A stretch of 39,941 nucleotides of DNA, taken from positions 1 through 39,941 of the forward strand of contig CAZBNU010000012.1 in NCBI GenBank assembly GCA_964493075.1, read 5' to 3'. Both the position numbers and the translations under genes were made by a program. The stretch is from SLFT01 sp964493075. Its GTDB lineage: Bacteria; Hydrogenedentota; Hydrogenedentia; Hydrogenedentales; CAITNO01. Shown here one piece after another: positions 32,894 to 39,941 of this stretch. Numbering within the stretch: position 1 is the first letter of the stretch; every line of letters starts with the position of its first letter. The notes beneath the pieces were generated by a model. That model did no database searches. It worked only from the letters and a program-made list of their open reading frames with translations, and was not told the DNA's origin.

Positions 32894-33835
32894 ATGGCCT
32901 CAAAATATCCCATACATAAAGATTTTCGATTCATCCCTTCCATTAATCAGAGATTTTCATGGTTTCCGATAGCCGCAACCAATGCATTGATAAAACTGTC
33001 CAGAATCATTCAGCGTACAGCGGTTCCGGGGGTGGAGGTCTTTGACCGCCATATCCCCGGCAGAACAAAGCCGATTAAAGTAAAAATTTTTCAGCCAGCC
33101 TCCCGCCTTGAAAACAAAAAGCGTCCCTGCCTGGTGTATTTTCATGGCGGCGCCTTCGCGTTGACCTACGTTGGCCCGCACCTTATTACGGCCGCAGCGT
33201 ATGCAGATCGCTTGGATGCCGTGGTCGTGTTTGTCGAGTATACCCTGACGAATCAGGCAACGTTTCCCGCTGGGTTCAATGATTGTTATGATGCCACCGT
33301 CTGGGCCTTTGAAAACGCTGAGGACTTGGGCGTTGACAATTCATGCCTGTTTGTTGGCGGCGACAGCGCCGGTGGAGGATTGGCGGCAACAGTGGCACAA
33401 AAAGCATTGGACGAGAAGGGGCCACCCCTCCGTGGGCAGTTACTAATTTATCCGGTTATTGACAGGTCTTGTACGACGGAATCGGTAAAAAACTTTCGGG
33501 ATACGCCGATATGGACCGGTGTGTCGAATGAACGCATGTGGAAGAAATATCTGGAAAACTATGCGGACGGGGAGGTGCCCCAATATGCCGCCGCCGCAGA
33601 CCGAATGGATTTGTCTAGATTGCCCCCCGCCTATGTTGAACTTGCCGAATTCGACCCTTTACACGATGAAGGTCTCGCGTATGCCAATCGCCTCAAAGAC
33701 GCCGGTGTCAACGTGGAGATATTCGATACCAAAGGCACCATACATGGCTACGATGACATAGCGCGTAAAAACCCGATCGGTATTGAGGCCATGAACCGTA
33801 GAATTGCCTTTCTTCAAGGTTGCATGAATTATTAG
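32894..33835 (+). CDS. alpha/beta-hydrolase of the HSL esterase family
   Basis: 313 residues from the ATG at 32894, which follows GGGAGGG closely. The oxyanion motif HGGAFALT, the nucleophile elbow GDSAGGG, the Asp in 'EFDPLHDEG' and the His of 'GTIHGYDD' complete the catalytic triad of the hormone-sensitive-lipase group. There is no signal peptide; the N-terminal helices would form the cap domain. Substrates in this group are short to medium acyl esters. Single gene; aconitase follows after about 200 bases without a clear terminator. Confidence 0.92.
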   Translation: MASKYPIHKDFRFIPSINQRFSWFPIAATNALIKLSRIIQRTAVPGVEVFDRHIPGRTKPIKVKIFQPASRLENKKRPCLVYFHGGAFALTYVGPHLITAAAYADRLDAVVVFVEYTLTNQATFPAGFNDCYDATVWAFENAEDLGVDNSCLFVGGDSAGGGLAATVAQKALDEKGPPLRGQLLIYPVIDRSCTTESVKNFRDTPIWTGVSNERMWKKYLENYADGEVPQYAAAADRMDLSRLPPAYVELAEFDPLHDEGLAYANRLKDAGVNVEIFDTKGTIHGYDDIARKNPIGIEAMNRRIAFLQGCMNY

Positions 33836-34029
33836 TGTCCTGCTTCCGATTCAGCTCAATCAACGCAAAAAAGCTGTTCCGGAAAAACGTAGATGCGGCA
33901 TCTCTGCCGCGTAACGTAAGGGCGATGGTCGAAACTTATCCGGCCCGCCTCTTATATGATAGAATACCCCCAAACGAAGAGGGCGCAAGTGTTACTTTAT
34001 TTGCAGCAAAAAAAATGAAGGAGCGTGTT

Positions 34030-36060
34030 ATGCCTTTTGATCTGGATATGATAACCCGGTTGTATGAAACATTGCCGGAGCGAGTGGTTCGGGCGCGTAA
34101 GTTGATGGGACGTCCGTTGACGTTGGCGGAGAAGATTTTGTATGCCCATGCCTGGGACGGCTTGCCGGAGCAGCCGTGGCGGCGGGGCGTGGATTATGTG
34201 GACTTTCGTCCAGACCGGGTGGCCATGCAGGATGCCACGGCGCAGATGGCGTTGTTGCAGTTTATGCAGGCTGGCAAAAAGGAGGCAGCGGTGCCAGCGA
34301 CGGTACATTGCGACCATCTTATTCAGGCGAATAAGGGCGCGGATGAGGATTTGCGCAGTGCCATGGATACCAACAGGGAGGTCTATGATTTTCTGGGGTC
34401 GGTGGCGAACAAGTATGGTCTCGGTTTCTGGAAGCCGGGTGCGGGCATCATACATCAGGTGGTGTTGGAGAATTATGCCTTTCCCGGCGGTATGATGATT
34501 GGCACCGATTCCCATACGCCGAATGCGGGCGGCTTGGGCATGGTGGCGGTGGGCGTGGGCGGCGCTGATGCGGTGGATGTNNNNNNNNNNNNNNNNNNNN
34601 NNNNNNNNNNNNNNNNNNNNNNNNNNNNNNNNNNNNNNNNNNNNNNNNNNNNNNNNNNNNNNNNNNNNNNNNNNNNNNNNCCCGATCCGGAGGTGTATGC
34701 TGATCCTGCCACCTATTATGATCAAGTGATTGAAATTGATTTGAGCGCCTTGGAACCTCATCTGAACGGCCCATTTACGCCGGATTTGGCGACGCCTGTT
34801 TCCGAGATGAAGGAAGCAGCGGCAAAGAACAACTGGCCGGTGAAGATGGAGGTGGGGCTTATCGGTTCCTGCACCAACTCTTCCTATGAAGACATGGCCC
34901 GTGCCGCCAGCGTGGCGAAGCAGGCGGGCGAGAAGGGCTTGCAGGTGAAGGGCGAATTTATTGTGACGCCGGGTTCAGAACTGGTGCGCTATACCCTGGA
35001 GCGGGACGGCATCCTCAAGGCGTTTGAATCTATTGGCGCGGTGGTGGTGGCCAACGCCTGTGGCCCGTGTATCGGTCAGTGGGAACGGCATCGTTCCGGG
35101 CCGGATGATGAATCGAACACGATTGTGACGTCCTTTAACCGTAACTTTGCTAAACGCAACGACGGCAATCCGAAGACCCATGCCTTCGTGGCGTCGCCAG
35201 AACTGACGACAGCGCTGGCGATTGCTGGCGACCTGACCTTCAATCCCATCACCGACACTCTGGAGAATGAACGTGGCGAAAAGGTGATGCTGGAACCGCC
35301 AACTGGCGATGAACTGCCTGGAAACGGTTTTGCCTGCGATGATCCCGGCTATGTGGCACCCGCGGAAGATGGTTCGGCTGCGGAAGTGCTGGTAAATCCG
35401 GACTCCAAAAGACTTCAACTGCTGGAACCGTTTGCGCCAAATGAAGGCGATCTGACTGGGCTAAAGGTGTTGTTAAAGGCGCGAGGGAAATGTACCACCG
35501 ACCATATCAGTATGGCTGGTCCCTGGCTGCGTTTTCGCGGACACTTGGACAACATTTCCAACAACTGCTTCATTGGCGCTGTGAATGCGTTCAACGGCGA
35601 GACGAATAAGGTGAAGAATCACCTTTCCGGCGATTATGGGGAAGTGCCTGCCACAGCCCGCGCCTATAAGGCGGCTGGCATTGGCAGTATTGTGGTGGGC
35701 GACGAGAATTACGGCGAAGGGTCTTCCCGTGAACATGCCGCCATGGAACCGCGTCACCTGGGGGTGCGCGTTGTGCTGGTGCGGAGTTTTGCCCGTATCC
35801 ACGAAACCAACCTGAAGAAGCAGGGAATGCTGGCGGTGACCTTTGCCGATCCTGCGGATTACGACAAGATTCAGGAAGGAGATACGGTGGACCTGTTGGG
35901 ACTGGACAGTTTCACGCCAGAATCCGAACTCAAAGTTGTGCTACACCATGAGGACGGGACCACCGAAGCGTTTCCGGTGAACCACACCTATAATGCCGCA
36001 CAGATTGCCTGGTACAGAGCGGGAAGCGCCCTTAATCTTATTCGGGAGAATCAGTGCTGA
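34030..36060 (+). CDS. acn: aconitate hydratase, with an internal assembly gap
   Basis: The start at 34030 (MPFDLDMITRLYETLPERV) has AAGGAG in front. All three cysteines for the [4Fe-4S] cluster are readable: 'LIGSCTNSSYEDM' and 'ANACGPCIGQW'. The C-terminal swivel domain with 'GDENYGEGSSREHAA' and 'SFARIHETNLKKQG' is intact. One hundred N at 34581-34680 replace part of domain 1 or 2, between 'GGADAVD' and 'YADPATYYDQ'. From the mitochondrial-type family, about 110 residues (330 bases) should be there, so the gap is under-sized. The frame is nevertheless kept across it. The enzyme interconverts citrate and isocitrate; it converges with the rhodanese gene, overlapping by 23 bases. Confidence 0.95.
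   Translation: MPFDLDMITRLYETLPERVVRARKLMGRPLTLAEKILYAHAWDGLPEQPWRRGVDYVDFRPDRVAMQDATAQMALLQFMQAGKKEAAVPATVHCDHLIQANKGADEDLRSAMDTNREVYDFLGSVANKYGLGFWKPGAGIIHQVVLENYAFPGGMMIGTDSHTPNAGGLGMVAVGVGGADAVDXXXXXXXXXXXXXXXXXXXXXXXXXXXXXXXXXXPDPEVYADPATYYDQVIEIDLSALEPHLNGPFTPDLATPVSEMKEAAAKNNWPVKMEVGLIGSCTNSSYEDMARAASVAKQAGEKGLQVKGEFIVTPGSELVRYTLERDGILKAFESIGAVVVANACGPCIGQWERHRSGPDDESNTIVTSFNRNFAKRNDGNPKTHAFVASPELTTALAIAGDLTFNPITDTLENERGEKVMLEPPTGDELPGNGFACDDPGYVAPAEDGSAAEVLVNPDSKRLQLLEPFAPNEGDLTGLKVLLKARGKCTTDHISMAGPWLRFRGHLDNISNNCFIGAVNAFNGETNKVKNHLSGDYGEVPATARAYKAAGIGSIVVGDENYGEGSSREHAAMEPRHLGVRVVLVRSFARIHETNLKKQGMLAVTFADPADYDKIQEGDTVDLLGLDSFTPESELKVVLHHEDGTTEAFPVNHTYNAAQIAWYRAGSALNLIRENQC
34581..34680. 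other. assembly gap (100 N) in aconitase
   Basis: A round 100-base run, the usual filler for unknown length. Family comparison suggests about 330 missing bases, which code for the middle of the catalytic core. Confidence 0.97.
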
Positions 36061-36964
36061 CAGGCAGGTCTTCAACCGCCGACCATTCAAACATGCCGCC
36101 ATCGTAATGGGTGATGTTTTCGTGACCTACGAGGCGGTAGGCAAAATACAGCACTGTTGACGTTAGCCCCGTATTGCAATAGGTAATAATGGTGCTTTCC
36201 GGGCGAATAGTGTCTGAATACAGCAGCAGTTTCAAATCCTCAGGGGATTTGAATAGAGCGTGGGGCATGTGCACCGCCAGGAAATATGGGATATTATGTG
36301 CGCCCGGTATATGGCCGCCGCGGCTCATGTTCCGTATCTGCACGGAACCGTTAAATTGGTTAGTGGGGCGGGCGTCTATCAGCACGGCGGTGTCTTGTTC
36401 CAACGCTTTTTTTACACCGGCGAGGCCAATCCGTGCTTTGGTGGTTTCGGCAGCGGCCTTTATTGCAACCGGCGGCAGCGCGGAAGTAGGCGCTTCGGAA
36501 ACCACAGGCTTTTCTTCCGCTTTCCAGCGGGACAGACCGCCATCCAGCACGGAAACCTTGCTGTACCCCAGAACCTCAAGCGCCCAGAACACGCGGGTTA
36601 CTGCAACCACATCCCCGGCGCTGGCGTTGTTGCCATAGAGAATGATATGCGCATCCTGCCCGAAACCCCGATCGGAAAGCATCATCAGTAAGTCTTCGGA
36701 TGGGGGAAGTTTTCCTGATGATACACCTGCCTCACTTGAAAATTGCGTTGCGTCAAGCCAGATGGAATCGGGTAGTCGCTCTCTCAGAAATGACTCGGCA
36801 TCGCGTACATCCACCAGAAGACATTCTTCTTTTATGTCCAGAAATTCATCCGGTGACAGCAGCAGTCCTTCAGCCGAAGCGGTAGATAGTGGCAGTAGCG
36901 CAGCAACACAGGCTGCCAAAAATAAACCATATTTTTTGCATCTGACAATACACGCAGCTTTCAT
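36038..36964 (-). CDS. exported sulfurtransferase with two rhodanese domains
   Basis: 308 residues from the ATG at 36964 (GAGGAG upstream). Signal peptide 'KYGLFLAACVAALLPLSTASA' (about 11-31). Two rhodanese repeats: an inactive first domain (35-160, 'LVDVRDAESFLRERLPDSIWLDA', no active Cys) and a second (175-300) with the catalytic loop 'TYCNTGLTST'. Cys moves a sulfane sulfur from thiosulfate or 3-mercaptopyruvate to an acceptor. Location is periplasmic, or lumen of the outer-membrane space. It follows hldE on the same strand after about 95 bases; its tail overlaps aconitase on the other strand. Confidence 0.9.
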   Translation of the reverse strand: MKAACIVRCKKYGLFLAACVAALLPLSTASAEGLLLSPDEFLDIKEECLLVDVRDAESFLRERLPDSIWLDATQFSSEAGVSSGKLPPSEDLLMMLSDRGFGQDAHIILYGNNASAGDVVAVTRVFWALEVLGYSKVSVLDGGLSRWKAEEKPVVSEAPTSALPPVAIKAAAETTKARIGLAGVKKALEQDTAVLIDARPTNQFNGSVQIRNMSRGGHIPGAHNIPYFLAVHMPHALFKSPEDLKLLLYSDTIRPESTIITYCNTGLTSTVLYFAYRLVGHENITHYDGGMFEWSAVEDLPVSTDSPE

Positions 36965-37058
36965 TGTATTCTCCTCGAAAAAGTAAAAAAGATAAAAGGG
37001 TAACGTATTCAGTTCACTGGAAGGTAACACTTTGGTAAGGGAAATATTAGTGTCTGTA

Positions 37059-38534
37059 TCAGGGTTTTCCAGCGATCTTGTTGATGATGCAGGTGGTAGA
37101 TTGACCCTGCCTTCCGGGGATGATGGCGATAGACCCGCCATAGGACTCTACAAGTTGGCGCTCAACTTGCACAATGGTTTCCACTGTGTAGTCGCCGCCC
37201 TTGGCGTACACATCAGGTTGCAGTTTTTCGAGAAGCGGCATGGGCGTCTTTTCGTCGAAGATGATGATATAGTCCACGCATTCCAGCGCCGAGAGCACCT
37301 GGGCTCGGTCGCTTTCACAAACCACCGGTCGCTCCGGCCCCTTGTTCTCCCGCACAGAGGCGTCGCTGTTGAGTCCGACTACCATGATATCGCCCTGCTT
37401 GCGCGCTTCCTGCAGATACAGGATATGACCTACGTGAAGGATGTCGAAACAGCCGTTCGTCCAGACGACGCGCTTGCCTTCACGTTTCAGGCGTCTTGTC
37501 ACGGCCTGCAGCTGCTCCAATGTTTTCAGTTTCGCTGTGTCTGCATGTTCCCCCTCGTTAAGAAGTTCACATACTTCTTCGTTGGACACGGTGACGACAT
37601 TCTGTTGGACGACTGCGATACCGGCGGCGAGGTTACCCAGTGTGGCCGCTTCCGTCAGGTTGGCGCCCGCAACCAACGCCAGGGTGGCGGCAGCGGTTAC
37701 CGTGTCGCCTGCGCCGGTGACATCCACGGCCTGTACGGGACGTATGGCGACCTTTTCGTAGGCGCCGTCTGCGGAAAAGCAGGCAATCCCGTCCGGCCCT
37801 AGGGTAATCATGGCATTTTTGGCCAGTGCCACCAGCCGTTTCCCGGCCTCCTGAAGCGATGCTTCATCGTTGATCTTAATGCCGGAGGCGAGTGCGGCTT
37901 CATTGTCATTGGGTGTGATGAGGTCAACTCCTTTGAAAAGGCCTGCACGTGCACGGGAATCCGCTACGGTTTTCAGGTTGTATTTTTCGGCGCATTCCAG
38001 AATCACGGCAAGTACCTGATCGGAAATGGTTGCTGAGGCCTGATCGCCGATCATGATGGCGTCAATATTCGGAGCAAGCGCACGTATTTTTTCGATGACC
38101 TGCGCCTCAATGTTGCCGCTGATCATGGTGGGTTTCGGGGTGTCCGTGCGCCATGTTTCCTGTGACGGGATGTTGTGGCCACCGGCACGCCATTTGCCGT
38201 AGGTGTTGGTGGGCCGGCTTTCATCTTCAACAAGACCTGATACGTCTACATTGCGCACGGTAAATTCCCGTTTGACAATGTCTGCATTGGCGTCTTTTCC
38301 CACCACTCCTACCATGGTGACCTGGCCGCCCAGGGAAGCCGCGTTACAGGCTGCATTGCCAGCAGCGCCGGGATTATAACGGCGTTCCTGTACTTCAAAT
38401 ACGGGTATTGGCGCTTCAAGGCTGATCTCGGTGATTTTGCCATGCACATACTCATCAAGATAGATATCGCCAATGGCCATCACCCGAACAGACTTGAAGG
38501 CTTCCAAAAGTTGCAGACAGCGTTGCTTATCCAT
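37059..38534 (-). CDS. hldE: bifunctional HldE (heptose 7-phosphate kinase / heptose 1-phosphate adenylyltransferase)
   Basis: 491 residues. The first 330 form a ribokinase-type domain: 'GDIYLDEYVHG', 'PGAAGNAACNAASLGG', 'DVTGAGDTVTAAATLAL' (catalytic Asp). The remaining part is a cytidylyltransferase-fold domain with 'TNGCFDILHVGHILYLQEA' (HxGH) and 'VGLNSDASVRENKGPERPV'. The protein makes ADP-heptose precursors for the lipopolysaccharide core. Both halves are complete. The presence of this gene supports an outer membrane with LPS. It reads towards the rhodanese gene. Confidence 0.95.
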   Translation of the reverse strand: MDKQRCLQLLEAFKSVRVMAIGDIYLDEYVHGKITEISLEAPIPVFEVQERRYNPGAAGNAACNAASLGGQVTMVGVVGKDANADIVKREFTVRNVDVSGLVEDESRPTNTYGKWRAGGHNIPSQETWRTDTPKPTMISGNIEAQVIEKIRALAPNIDAIMIGDQASATISDQVLAVILECAEKYNLKTVADSRARAGLFKGVDLITPNDNEAALASGIKINDEASLQEAGKRLVALAKNAMITLGPDGIACFSADGAYEKVAIRPVQAVDVTGAGDTVTAAATLALVAGANLTEAATLGNLAAGIAVVQQNVVTVSNEEVCELLNEGEHADTAKLKTLEQLQAVTRRLKREGKRVVWTNGCFDILHVGHILYLQEARKQGDIMVVGLNSDASVRENKGPERPVVCESDRAQVLSALECVDYIIIFDEKTPMPLLEKLQPDVYAKGGDYTVETIVQVERQLVESYGGSIAIIPGRQGQSTTCIINKIAGKP

Positions 38535-38670
38535 AAAAACATATTCCCGATGGTTGTATAGGTAGTGAATTGAATGGTCTCATTGCCGGATCATACAAAG
38601 TTTATCACAGCAGCGTACAGAGGTGAAAATCCTTGTGTTCCCTCGCTTTGTTTCGTTTTTGCCACATAAG

Positions 38671-38877
38671 TCACATAAGGTTATTTTTTTTCTGCGCACT
38701 TGTGCAGCTATCTCGTTGTGCGCAATGACCGCAGCCGCGACCGGTGTCGCCGATGACATCACAGTCGGGGGGCAGGTTTTCGGTTTTTCGGAAAAGATGC
38801 TGCACGCCTATCCACAGCATCAGCACGGCGAACAGGATGCCTGCGCCGAGGAGCGCTTTGCCAAGGGTTGCCAGCAT
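38671..38877 (-). CDS. small Cys-rich single-pass membrane protein behind rnfA
   Basis: 68 residues from the ATG at 38877, only five bases after the rnfA stop. A hydrophobic segment (about 9-27: 'LLGAGILFAVLMLWIGVQHLF') is followed by a basic step and 'DCDVIGDTGRGCGHCAQRDSC', with five ligands (C39, C49, H51, C52, C58) in a short span, then a Lys tail. The layout, one membrane helix plus a Cys cluster, resembles NqrM, which helps to insert iron into Na+-NQR, a relative of Rnf. Similarity is of form only. The close coupling to rnfA suggests a role in Rnf assembly or electron transfer. The ribosome site is weak, so translational coupling is probable. Confidence 0.7.
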   Translation of the reverse strand: MLATLGKALLGAGILFAVLMLWIGVQHLFRKTENLPPDCDVIGDTGRGCGHCAQRDSCTSAQKKNNLM

Positions 38878-38882
38878 GGGTG

Positions 38883-39464
38883 TCAGCCGCCGAGTCCGGC
38901 AAAGCCCATGAAGGCTAGGGACAGGATGCCAGCGAGGATGAGGGTGATTGCCGCGCCCTGTGCGATGTCGGGCACATCCGCCAACTCCAGTTTTTCGCGC
39001 ATACCCGCCATGATCGTCAGGGCAAGAGTGAACCCGGCACCTGCACCGACGGCGTATACGAGGCACTGGATGAAGTTGTATTCTTTCTGGGTCTGGAACA
39101 GGGCCAGGCCGAGTATGGCGCAGTTGGTGGTGATGAGCGGCAGAAAAATGCCCAGTGCACGGAACAGAGCGGGGCTGAATTTCTTGATGATCATTTCCAC
39201 GAGTTGCACCGCGGAGGCGATGACGGCAATGTAGCAAATCAGTTTCAGATAGGGCGCACCCACGGCGTCGAGTAGGATGTTAATACCATAAGCGCATACG
39301 GAACTGACGACCATGACAAAGATCACGGCCAGGCCCATGCGGATGGCGGTTTCTTTTTTGCTGGACACGCCGAGGAAAGGGCAGATGCCCAGGAACATGC
39401 TGAGTACGAAGTTATTAACGATGGCCGCGTCAATGAATATGGAAGAGAGGGATTCTGTGTTCAT
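38883..39464 (-). CDS. rnfA: Rnf complex subunit RnfA (RsxA)
   Basis: 193 residues with six membrane helices. Family sequences 'NNFVLSMFLGICPFLGVS' and 'LPLITTNCAILGLALF' include the conserved Cys in each half that bind the [2Fe-2S] cluster shared with RnfE in the membrane. Helix order and length are normal. It starts 12 bases after rnfE and ends five bases before the small Cys-rich gene. Rnf couples ferredoxin oxidation to NAD+ reduction with ion pumping, so it is metabolically linked to the hydrogenase operon at 19-27 kb. Confidence 0.96.
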   Translation of the reverse strand: MNTESLSSIFIDAAIVNNFVLSMFLGICPFLGVSSKKETAIRMGLAVIFVMVVSSVCAYGINILLDAVGAPYLKLICYIAVIASAVQLVEMIIKKFSPALFRALGIFLPLITTNCAILGLALFQTQKEYNFIQCLVYAVGAGAGFTLALTIMAGMREKLELADVPDIAQGAAITLILAGILSLAFMGFAGLGG

Positions 39465-39476
39465 GGTGAATTTCTC

Positions 39477-39941
39477 CTATGCTTTTGCGGCAGTGGTTTT
39501 GCGTTGTTGCAGCTTCTTGCGCAGCCAGTTGAAAAATAGAATTAGTAGACCCAGCACAAAGAAGCCGCCTGGCGGCAGTATCATGATGGACCAAGGCTCA
39601 AAATTAGGTCCGAACAGGGAGATTTGATAAGGCGTGTCCATGAGTAGTGTGCCATTGCCCAGCGCTTCACGCACCACGCCCAGGCACAGCAACGCGAAGG
39701 TGAACCCTAGTCCCATGCCGATGGCATCCAGCACGGACTTGTAGGGCGTGTTGCGAGATGCGAAGGCTTCCGCACGTCCCAGTATGATGCAGTTGACCAC
39801 GATTAACTGGATGAACGCGCCCAGGCTGTCGTACAAGTCGAGGCTGATGGATTGGATGGCGTAGTCCACCATGGTGACGAAGGTGGCGATGATGACGATG
39901 TACGAAGCAATGCGCACCTGCTTCGGGATGAAGTTGCGCAG
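39477..39941 (-). CDS. rnfE: Rnf complex subunit RnfE (RsxE), 5' end outside the window
   Basis: The last 154 codons are present; the frame stays open to the window edge (LRNFIPKQVRIASYIV). The family core is clear: 'IQLIVVNCIILGRAEAFASRN' with the conserved Cys, 'SVLDAIGMGLGFTFAL', and the C-terminal 'PWSIMILPPGGFFVLGLLI'. About fifty N-terminal residues should lie beyond 39941, with further rnf genes likely upstream. It pairs with RnfA in the membrane. Confidence 0.95.
   Translation of the reverse strand: MRNFIPKQVRIASYIVIIATFVTMVDYAIQSISLDLYDSLGAFIQLIVVNCIILGRAEAFASRNTPYKSVLDAIGMGLGFTFALLCLGVVREALGNGTLLMDTPYQISLFGPNFEPWSIMILPPGGFFVLGLLILFFNWLRKKLQQRKTTAAKA

Noticed and set aside
33895..33910. 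GCGGCA-TCTC-TGCCGC hairpin as terminator of the esterase gene
   Set aside because: Only a 6-bp stem with no T tract on either strand; may be chance in the leader of aconitase.
38623..39234. Plus-strand frame of 203 codons
   Set aside because: Lies antisense over rnfA and the Cys-rich gene; a signal-like start is chance, and the later part is the mirror of the rnfA codons.

Overview
The window reads as part of a draft or metagenome-assembled genome of an anaerobic, Gram-negative-type bacterium. Anaerobic energy metabolism is shown by a complete trimeric [FeFe]-hydrogenase operon under a Rex repressor, and by Rnf complex genes at the right edge. HldE (heptose activation for lipopolysaccharide), a lipoprotein and an ECF/anti-sigma/Spy-like envelope module point to an outer membrane. 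A DUF1559-type (H-X9-DG) pseudopilin suggests the Planctomycetes/Lentisphaerae/Hydrogenedentes side of the tree. That placement is an inference from gene content, not a measurement. Two N runs (22535-22544 and 34581-34680) are assembly gaps. The first sits in a demonstrable mis-join that splits hydB; the second removes the middle of aconitase.

Layout. 1-0.8 kb: 3' half of a tRNA with CAU anticodon, probably tRNA-Ile2, an AT-rich gap and a small HTH protein. 0.9-2.8 kb (-): DUF2157/GDYXXLXY membrane pair. 3-4 kb (+): AmrS radical SAM enzyme. 4.1-4.2 kb (-): a 41-codon gene for a cysteine-poor bL36 ribosomal protein. 4.4-8.8 kb (-): gatC-gatA-gatB-rsfS-Ser/Thr kinase operon. 9.0-14.0 kb (+): small CxxC protein, aminotransferase, large DUF2339-like membrane protein, CCA-adding/poly(A) polymerase family enzyme. 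14.1-14.7 kb (-): PIN toxin/antitoxin pair with its own promoter. 14.9-16.2 kb (-): His-rich pseudopilin and His/Cys membrane protein behind a Fur-family-like operator. 16.2-18.5 kb (-): XRE-cupin regulator and acyl-CoA ligase.

18.7-27.3 kb (-) is the centrepiece: rex, a 2Fe-2S Trx-like protein, a HydS-like sensory hydrogenase with PAS domain, a SpoIIE-type phosphatase, hydC, hydB, hydA, almost all translationally coupled, from a strong promoter (TTGACA-N17-TATACT) to a 12-bp terminator hairpin. HydABC would couple NADH and reduced ferredoxin to H2. Rex senses NADH/NAD+, and the sensor and phosphatase are probably a second, H2- or redox-linked signalling branch.

27.4-31.2 kb: uppP, an ECF sigma/anti-sigma/Pro-rich Spy-like envelope stress module, and a lipoprotein. 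31.4-36.1 kb (+): glutamine cyclotransferase, two small unknown genes that look like a pair, an HSL-type esterase, and aconitase. 36.0-39.9 kb (-): secreted double rhodanese, hldE, a small Cys-rich membrane protein directly behind rnfA, rnfA and the 3' part of rnfE. The least described parts are the pseudopilin/metal module together with the cysteine-poor bL36, the small Cys-rich Rnf-linked protein, the kinase in the gatCAB-rsfS operon, and the 32.2-32.8 kb gene pair.
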